A stretch of 36,049 bases of DNA, taken from the NCBI GenBank assembly GCA_009702525.1, contig WLHW01000002.1:1-36049 (forward strand). Reading direction: 5' to 3'. Under the pieces are notes generated by a model. That model was not told where the DNA came from. It did no database searches and was given only the letters and a program-made list of their open reading frames with translations. Below are positions 31,335-36,049 of the stretch, piece by piece. This DNA is from Actinomycetota bacterium (GTDB taxonomy: Bacteria > Actinomycetota > Actinomycetes > Nanopelagicales > Nanopelagicaceae). Both the position numbers and the translations under genes were made by a program. The first letter of the stretch is position 1. Each line of letters opens with the position of its first letter.

Positions 31335-32781
31335 GTCCAACGAGCGGTAATCCACCGCCAGGATGAGCTGAGCCTCCAACACAGTAAAGATTTTTAATTG
31401 GCGAACGGTTTTTAGCACGCATAAAAGCTGCACGAACTCCATTGCTAGAAGTTCCATAAATCGAGCCCCCTGGAGCGCCAACTGATGCTTCAAGATCAGC
31501 GGGCGTTCTAAATGTAAATGACTCAAGACGGGCACGCACTGAAATACCGCGCTCTTCTATCTGATCGATTATTGTGTTGGCATATGTGCGATTGAAATTT
31601 TCGTTGCTCCAATCAAAGCCATTTACACCATGATGCGGGGCATTAACTAAAATAGACCAGCTCTCTAGGGTCTCATCCTTAGTCATCGCAGCATCGATTG
31701 GTGCGCAGATATAGATGGTTGGCTTCTCAACGGGTGTCTTGCTAGAAAAAATGGCATCGAACTCAGCGTCGTAATTCTCTGGGAAAAGTACGGTGTGATG
31801 AGCAAGTGGTGCTGATCCATCTTTTCTAAGGCCCAGTAAAACTGTAAAGCCGGCTATAGATGGATCTGCCTTACTTAAGTTTTTGCGTACTTTCTTTAAT
31901 TTCCCTTTGTTACCTTGAATTAGCTGGTTGTAAGTAATCGCTGCATCGACGTTAGTGACGATGACATCGGCATCGATACTGCTGCCATCAGCAAGACGAA
32001 TGCCTGTGGCGCGCCCTTTGTGAGTTGTTATCTCTACAATGTTCGAGTTAAAGTGAAAATTAACCCCAACATCGACACAACGTTGATGAACTAAAGTTGC
32101 AAGTGTTCCAAGTCCACCTTTGATGTGCCAAGCTCCGAAACTCTCTTCAACAAAGGCGATAGTTGCAAGTACCGCTGGGGCTTTGCGTGGATCAGAGCCG
32201 CTGTACGTGGCATATCGGTCGAGAATGAAGCGAAGGTGTTGATCTGGCAAAAACTCATCAGCTAATTTTCGCAGCGAATTCCATGGCGCAATGGTAAAAA
32301 TATCTTTAAGAATACTTGTTCGTTTCAGAAGTGAGAGCGGTGAGCCAAGCTCTGATTCAACAAAAGGCTCCCGCGAAACGTCCCACATTTTTTCTGCTCT
32401 ACGCATCAGAGCATCCCACTGCCTAGCGACTTCATCACCATAAGAAAGTCGAATCGCATTTAGAGTATGAAACCGGGAAAGATTTGCAAACTTAACGCTG
32501 GTGCCATCGCTGAATCGATAATCAAAAGATGGGTCGACTGGAGTGATCTCACACAACATTCCTAAAGGTTTTCCAGTGCGGATAAAGAAATCCTTATAGA
32601 CGGCAGGCAATGTCAGTAATGAAGGACCAGTATCAAATGCTGATTTGCCAATCCATTCAGTTCGAAGTTTTCCACCATAGGTATCACTTGCCTCGTACAG
32701 GCTTACGTCATGCCCGGTTCGAGCCAAACGGCCGGCCGCAGTCATGCCGCCCATACCGGCACCGATTACAACGATCTTCAT
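31270..32781 (-). CDS. crtD: CrtD-like carotenoid desaturase (FAD-dependent, CrtI family)
   Basis: This second CrtI-family oxidoreductase has 503 residues. FAD motifs are MKIVVIGAGMGGMTAAGRLA with YEASDTYGGKLRTEW at the N-terminus and YCVGGSAHPGGGLPLVGLSG at the C-terminus; the SAHPGGGLP form is typical of CrtD and CrtN relatives. CrtD enzymes desaturate the 3,4 bond of 1-hydroxylated end groups. Context supports that role, because it is last in orf73-crtA-cruF-cruG-crtD. The start ATG 32779-32781 overlaps the glycosyltransferase stop (ATGA), so the longer upstream frame is rejected. The 3' 65 nt overlap the convergent CDP-alcohol gene. A ketolase or other desaturase role is possible. Confidence 0.83.
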   Translation of the reverse strand: MKIVVIGAGMGGMTAAGRLARTGHDVSLYEASDTYGGKLRTEWIGKSAFDTGPSLLTLPAVYKDFFIRTGKPLGMLCEITPVDPSFDYRFSDGTSVKFANLSRFHTLNAIRLSYGDEVARQWDALMRRAEKMWDVSREPFVESELGSPLSLLKRTSILKDIFTIAPWNSLRKLADEFLPDQHLRFILDRYATYSGSDPRKAPAVLATIAFVEESFGAWHIKGGLGTLATLVHQRCVDVGVNFHFNSNIVEITTHKGRATGIRLADGSSIDADVIVTNVDAAITYNQLIQGNKGKLKKVRKNLSKADPSIAGFTVLLGLRKDGSAPLAHHTVLFPENYDAEFDAIFSSKTPVEKPTIYICAPIDAAMTKDETLESWSILVNAPHHGVNGFDWSNENFNRTYANTIIDQIEERGISVRARLESFTFRTPADLEASVGAPGGSIYGTSSNGVRAAFMRAKNRSPIKNLYCVGGSAHPGGGLPLVGLSGEIVAHAIGGARSERPSRN

Positions 32782-33851
32782 ACAGTGCGGCCCTTCCATT
32801 CAATAGTCCCGCGCATTACCCATGAATACACAATGAGGTAAATAAGCACGATAGATGAAATTGGATGTGCAAGCGAATCGAATAAGCGCCCTTTGCTTCT
32901 GAGTGCACTCAGAACTCGAGTTGCAACAACGAAGAGGTAGGCGATCCATCCCCATAAAGATCCGGTTAGCGCAACAACAAGAGGAGCGACACCTGTGATG
33001 AAGAGAAAGAGAATTGTAGTTAGTGAACCAAGCCCAGAACCAAAGGCCCGGTTAAGTGATTTTCCATAACCGCTTTCGATTTGGCTCCACGATGAATACA
33101 TGCGACATGTTGCAATTGAAGCTCCATTAATGACGCCACCATGGGAGCCAGATTTAATTAAATTGCGCGCTAAAAACATATCGTCTAGAACATCAGACTT
33201 AACGGATTCATATCCACCGGCCAGTAATAATGCATTTTTGCGAACCACGAAAAATTGACCATTGGCAACGGCCATCGAAGGACGTGAGGATTTCTTGGCA
33301 AGTGATAATGGAAGGGTTGCCATCCACGACCATTGCAATAGCGGCTGAATTAATCGTTCGGCAAGGGATTGAGTTAGCTGACGGGGGTAGGGGGAGACAA
33401 AATCTAGGCCTAAGTTCTTTAAAGAAGTCACTGAACGACTGATTGCATCTAGTGTTAACCGAACATCGGCATCGATAGAGACAATTATTTCACCACTGGA
33501 TGCTTCTAGAAGTTGATGTAATGCCCACGTCTTACCTATCCAGCCGAGTGGCAGTGGTGCACCTTTGATTACGCTGAAATTCTCTAAACCAACTAATTCT
33601 TGCTGAAGCAAGTTCAACGTTTCATCCTCTGAATTGTCATCTAAGAAAATGAACTCAGCTCTTTGCAAGTGATTCTGTGCCTTGAGGCACGCTACTAAGT
33701 CATGAATATTTGATGCTTCATTTCGAACCGGAACTATGACGCTAACAAACTCCTCAATAAATGCAGGGTCTTTAGGCTCAATAATCGTGATGAAGTTAAT
33801 GACTGAAATCAGGGTTATAAGTAAAACTGGCAGAGCTATTAGTAGATACAT
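32778..33851 (-). CDS. cruG: GT2 glycosyltransferase, probable carotenoid glycosyltransferase (CruG-like)
   Basis: This 357-residue protein has an N-terminal membrane helix (residues 1-24), a cytosolic GT-A domain, and three to four C-terminal membrane helices from about residue 270. GT2 motifs are VIVPVRNEASNIHDLVACL, EFIFLDDNSEDET, the acceptor-region WIGKTWALHQLL, VSIDADVRL (DxD) and DVLDDMFLARNL (ED-like catalytic acid), with SWSQIESGYGKSLNRAFGS taking the QxxRW-like place. The layout matches CruG/CrtQ carotenoid glycosyltransferases. It begins 6 nt after the cruF stop and overlaps crtD by 4 nt. The sugar donor cannot be told. Confidence 0.8.
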   Translation of the reverse strand: MYLLIALPVLLITLISVINFITIIEPKDPAFIEEFVSVIVPVRNEASNIHDLVACLKAQNHLQRAEFIFLDDNSEDETLNLLQQELVGLENFSVIKGAPLPLGWIGKTWALHQLLEASSGEIIVSIDADVRLTLDAISRSVTSLKNLGLDFVSPYPRQLTQSLAERLIQPLLQWSWMATLPLSLAKKSSRPSMAVANGQFFVVRKNALLLAGGYESVKSDVLDDMFLARNLIKSGSHGGVINGASIATCRMYSSWSQIESGYGKSLNRAFGSGLGSLTTILFLFITGVAPLVVALTGSLWGWIAYLFVVATRVLSALRSKGRLFDSLAHPISSIVLIYLIVYSWVMRGTIEWKGRTV

Positions 33852-33857
33852 AAAAAT

Positions 33858-34661
33858 TTATGGCCGTCCCAGCCATCTGGCGAAGAAATAAGGCATGGCC
33901 ACCGCGCTAAAAATCGCGCCAGCAAAGAGCGCAATTCCTGGCCGGTGAAAAAAGAAAAGGTTTCCAACGACACCAGAAAAAAGTGTCCATGCCACAAAAA
34001 TATCAACCGCAGAAAATGAGGGACTTATTTTACGTCGATCACGGGGGAGCATGAGGTGCAATAAGGCGATTAATCCCATTCCAGTTAGCAGCCAGCCAAA
34101 TGTATTGGAGAGTGGAATCTCTGGTTGGAAGGGAACGTGAGCACCAGTTACTTTCCAGGTCCAACGACCAGATGTAACCATTAGTGGATCTAGGAAAAGA
34201 TCCCACGCCGCCATTGCAACTCCACCGTATAGAAAAACCCAGTTACCGGCAATACGTCTTGCAATTACAAGAACGGGATGCGCAATCATGATCCAGGCGA
34301 AAGGTACAACTAGTGGAACTGAAAATATCTGCAAGCCAAGGTCAGGTGAGTATGAATACTCACCAAATGGCCAAGATGTTGCTACTCCTATATTTTCAAT
34401 TAAAAGTGCGTAAAAAAATGTAAAACCTAAATAAGTAAAGGCATATCGTGATCCATATGCCATGATGGCGTGCAGAAGCATGGCCCCCGCGCCCCAATAC
34501 ACAACGGCAATTGTTAGTAGACGTAAAGCCTCACCATCGATAAGCGGGTATGCAATTTGAAGAGATATGGCGATTGCTAACACCGTTGCTAGCAATGCAT
34601 TCATTCGAGGCGACATACGTCCGCGGCGATTCCGGCGTGGTGAGTAATTGCGGATCGACAT
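33858..34661 (-). CDS. cruF: carotenoid 1,2-hydratase, CruF family (DUF422)
   Basis: CruF adds water across the terminal double bond of a psi (open) end, giving a 1-hydroxy end group. The 267-residue protein has seven or so membrane helices. The family signature is in the middle: IENIGVATSWPFGEYSYSP, then PFAWIMIAHPVLVIARR, GGVAMAAWDLFLDPLMV and SGRWTWK, followed by PLSNTFGWLLTGM. The Arg-rich N-terminus is cytoplasmic. It lies 27 nt after crtA and 6 nt before cruG. Because CruF needs an uncyclised end, its presence beside a lycopene cyclase implies a monocyclic or acyclic product. Confidence 0.9.
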   Translation of the reverse strand: MSIRNYSPRRNRRGRMSPRMNALLATVLAIAISLQIAYPLIDGEALRLLTIAVVYWGAGAMLLHAIMAYGSRYAFTYLGFTFFYALLIENIGVATSWPFGEYSYSPDLGLQIFSVPLVVPFAWIMIAHPVLVIARRIAGNWVFLYGGVAMAAWDLFLDPLMVTSGRWTWKVTGAHVPFQPEIPLSNTFGWLLTGMGLIALLHLMLPRDRRKISPSFSAVDIFVAWTLFSGVVGNLFFFHRPGIALFAGAIFSAVAMPYFFARWLGRP

Positions 34662-34668
34662 AGATATA

Positions 34669-34674
34669 AGTCTG
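34669..34674 (-). promoter_or_regulatory. possible internal leaderless -10 element of cruF
   Basis: CAGACT lies 7 nt before the cruF ATG on the minus strand, in the 27-bp gap after crtA. It differs from TANNNT at the first base, so this is a weak candidate for an internal promoter. Confidence 0.25.
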
Positions 34675-34688
34675 CCCTATCTCAGGGC

Positions 34689-35345
34689 TTAGTCATTAAT
34701 TGAGCCACGCACATCTCGCAGTGCAAATCGTGCAAATAGCTCTTCTGAATACCATTTGTACGTAGCTGTGGCTGCAATCGCCTTCGTATGAGCATCACCG
34801 CGGTATGCAAAATCTCGTAGCGCTGCGGGGGATTCCCATATTGAGAATGTGCCCTGTAAGCCAATGGGAGCTTCACCGATGCCAATGGCTGCAACTAAGC
34901 CTGGCGCAGCTTTGAGAGAAGCAGTCACTGGTGGCACCGCTCGCCAAAATCTAAAGTTTTGTAGCCAAGCAATTCGTGCACGTGTAATGGCAACGACTTG
35001 TCCATCCCAGTTCTGCGCCGAAGGTGTAAATGGTTCTTTACTAGCCCATGTGCCATGGGATGCAATCGGTTCGATCACTGCGCGAAATTCACTCACGCTA
35101 TTTTTGCGCCACTGTCTGATTACAAATGATTTATCAAAAACTTCAACATCATGTACTTGTGCAATTAAACCCCACCGAAGTACGTTGGCATCGGATGGAG
35201 TAAAGGTTTCACCTTTGCCTGTACCGAGTGATTTAAAGAAGCCCACGTTGGAAGAAGAACGTAATACGAATCGATCCAATGCCATCGAAACAAGTGCAAA
35301 TGGAATTACGCTCGGCTTAATCTTCCAAAAATAGGCAACTATCAT
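34689..35345 (-). CDS. crtA: spheroidene monooxygenase-like carotenoid ketolase (CrtA)
   Basis: CrtA proteins are heme-dependent oxygenases that put a keto group at C2 of carotenoid end groups carrying a 1-hydroxy or methoxy group. The 218-residue protein has the family segments FKSLGTGKGETFTPSDAN, SHGTWASKEPF, VVAITRARIAWLQNFRFWR, AIGIGEAPIGLQGTFSIWE and YKWYSEELFARFALRDVRGS. These align well by eye with purple bacterial CrtA, although the protein is somewhat shorter. The ATG directly follows the stop of orf73 (TAAATG). With cruF and crtD in the same operon, the predicted product is a 1-hydroxy-2-keto open end. Confidence 0.85.
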   Translation of the reverse strand: MIVAYFWKIKPSVIPFALVSMALDRFVLRSSSNVGFFKSLGTGKGETFTPSDANVLRWGLIAQVHDVEVFDKSFVIRQWRKNSVSEFRAVIEPIASHGTWASKEPFTPSAQNWDGQVVAITRARIAWLQNFRFWRAVPPVTASLKAAPGLVAAIGIGEAPIGLQGTFSIWESPAALRDFAYRGDAHTKAIAATATYKWYSEELFARFALRDVRGSIND

Positions 35346-35567
35346 TTAGAACCAGCGAATCATGCCAATGATTCCTGCAGCAGCATAAAAGAACTGCAGG
35401 AAGAGAATTCCCTTATGTTTACCCAAGAAGGCCCAAATACCAATGAGGGCAGATGATGCAAGTAAAAGAGAAAAACCAATGAACTCCGCGCCGATATTGG
35501 CTGCAACAAGAAGTGAATAAACAATCGCCGTTACAACGCCAAGCCATTCAAAGATCTTTGATTTCAT
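35346..35567 (-). CDS. small three-helix membrane protein heading the crtA-cruF-cruG-crtD operon
   Basis: I do not recognise this 73-residue protein. It has a short charged start (MKSKIFEWLG) and three hydrophobic helices (about residues 8-24, 28-46 and 52-71) separated by a Lys/His/Gly turn (LGKHKG), ending IRWF. The layout loosely resembles half of a PnuC- or SemiSWEET-like fold, but no diagnostic residues are visible. It is first in the operon, its stop abuts the crtA ATG, and a GATACT hexamer lies 6 nt upstream of its own ATG. Position suggests an accessory role in carotenoid modification or membrane organisation; this is inference from context only. Confidence 0.7.
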   Translation of the reverse strand: MKSKIFEWLGVVTAIVYSLLVAANIGAEFIGFSLLLASSALIGIWAFLGKHKGILFLQFFYAAAGIIGMIRWF

Positions 35568-35573
35568 TAACCT

Positions 35574-35579
35574 AGTATC
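35574..35579 (-). promoter_or_regulatory. leaderless -10 element of orf73-crtA-cruF-cruG-crtD
   Basis: GATACT, one base from TATACT, ends 6 nt before the ATG at 35567 on the minus strand. It is the best promoter for the third carotenoid unit. Confidence 0.42.
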
Positions 35580-35636
35580 TCATACAGGTATATGCCATAC
35601 TTTTAACTATGAAAGTGAATGTGCAACCTTAATTCC

Positions 35637-35864
35637 ATGAAAATCACCCTAAACTTTTGGCGAAAACGAAAGAAGCCTTTACTTTCAACTTCTGAGCTTG
35701 AACTCCTGCGCACTGAAAACAAAGAAGCAATAAAAGGCGCAATGAGTCCATTTGGTTTAAGCGGGGGAGCAGATTCTTCAACTAAAGCACTAGGGGTTGG
35801 CTATACGGTTAGTGGACCTACTGCAATTATTGGGACACCGTTGTCAGAAGGGAATCATCCTTAA
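35637..35864 (+). CDS. small hypothetical protein
   Basis: This 75-residue frame starts at ATG 35637 (MKITLNFWRKRKKP) or, with six extra residues, at ATG 35619. The N-terminus is basic, the middle has a charged helix (TSELELLRTENKEAIKGAMS), and the C-terminal half is glycine- and serine-rich with no membrane segment. I recognise no family. Upstream, CATACT lies 7 nt before an ATG at 35609 that opens only a seven-codon frame, so the start signal is unclear. It is divergent from orf73 and convergent with a VOC-family gene. It could be a real small protein; the evidence is mainly that it fills a gap between genes in a compact genome. Confidence 0.45.
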   Translation: MKITLNFWRKRKKPLLSTSELELLRTENKEAIKGAMSPFGLSGGADSSTKALGVGYTVSGPTAIIGTPLSEGNHP

Positions 35865-35895
35865 TCCAGTGCGGAATATCTGCCTCTGCTGCATC

Positions 35896-36049
35896 CTATT
35901 TCTTCTCAACTAAATCCCACTTATTTCCGTATTTGTCTAGGAATACAACAACTTGGCCATATGTCTCTTGGCGAGGGGATTCGATAAATTCAATGCCTCG
36001 GGAACTGTAGGCTTGGAAGGTTTCGGCAAAGTTTGTGGTGTACAAGAAA
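35896..36049 (-). CDS. VOC/glyoxalase family protein, C-terminal fragment
   Basis: The gene enters from the right edge; about 50 codons and the TAG stop are present. The frame reads FAETFQAYSSRGIEFIESPR followed by ETYGQVVVFLDKYGNKWDLVEKK. The pattern of a helix ending RGIEF, a PR turn, then Y-G-x-V-V-x-F-D-x-x-G-N-x-W-D-L is the second half of a vicinal-oxygen-chelate (glyoxalase/bleomycin-resistance/dioxygenase) domain. Metal-dependent catalysis cannot be judged without the N-terminal half. The stop is 31 bp from the convergent small ORF. Confidence 0.85.
   Translation of the reverse strand, partial: FLYTTNFAETFQAYSSRGIEFIESPRQETYGQVVVFLDKYGNKWDLVEKK

Noticed and set aside
31270..32781. 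Second CrtI-like protein as a duplicate phytoene desaturase
   Set aside because: The C-terminal SAHPGGGLP motif and the operon with cruF, cruG and crtA fit CrtD-type end-group desaturation better.
26493..35567. Retinal/rhodopsin system as the purpose of the carotenoid cluster
   Set aside because: No rhodopsin or carotenoid cleavage oxygenase is visible in the window; such genes may lie elsewhere, but the sequence here does not show them.
1..36049. Mobile elements, phage genes, CRISPR arrays, tRNA/rRNA genes
   Set aside because: No transposase or integrase motifs, no regularly spaced repeats and no tRNA-like clover-leaf sequences were seen in the short intergenic gaps.

Overview
The window looks like a chromosomal segment of a small-genome, low-GC (mid-40s % by eye) planktonic actinobacterium, most likely of the freshwater acI / Nanopelagicales type. 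The lineage call is inference. It rests on actinobacterial hallmarks (SepH, heterodimeric lycopene cyclase CrtYc/CrtYd, divergent glgM-glgC, a PknL-like PASTA kinase near class II DAHP synthase and a prenyl synthase, the rplS-lepB-rnhB-yraN-comM-dprA block) together with very tight packing: almost every gap is under 100 bp, many stop/start codons abut or overlap, and several convergent genes overlap at their 3' ends. I see no mobile elements, CRISPR arrays, tRNAs or rRNAs.

Layout. 1-3405 (minus): start of an ABC-F ATPase, a topoisomerase IV A subunit without the usual C-terminal domain, and the pseudouridine catabolic pair psuK/psuG. 3444-7357: a phosphodiesterase, sepH with an overlapping MFS gene, and an inositol-monophosphatase-like gene driven divergently from a 34-bp spacer. 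7454-12969 (plus): rplS (long acidic tail), lepB, rnhB, yraN, comM, dprA, era. 12946-18787: EamA transporter, glgM/glgC, xylB, and a phosphofructokinase with pyrophosphate-type signature residues. 18830-25312: aroG, ogt, threonine aldolase, EamA transporter, nfo, PASTA kinase. 25338-26470 (minus): a TPP riboswitch followed by a PnuT-type transporter and a uridine-kinase-like P-loop kinase. 26493-35567: three carotenoid transcription units (crtYc-crtYd; crtE-crtI-crtB; orf73-crtA-cruF-cruG-crtD) with a CDP-alcohol phosphatidyltransferase gene inserted. The right edge holds a small unknown ORF and a partial VOC-family gene.

How it works together. The carotenoid genes can be read as a route from GGPP to lycopene, cyclisation of one end to gamma-carotene, then hydration, desaturation, ketolation and glycosylation of the open end: a monocyclic, keto/hydroxy, glycosylated xanthophyll. 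No carotenoid-cleaving oxygenase or rhodopsin is visible here. The thiamine unit couples uptake with a kinase whose substrate is unknown. Its Shine-Dalgarno sequence is the 3' edge of the riboswitch aptamer.

A recurrent regulatory signature is a TANNNT hexamer exactly 6 or 7 nt before the start codon, seen at about 13 genes, with no Shine-Dalgarno. This points to widespread leaderless transcription and helps choose starts. In some cases the -10 hexamer contains or touches the stop codon of the preceding gene.
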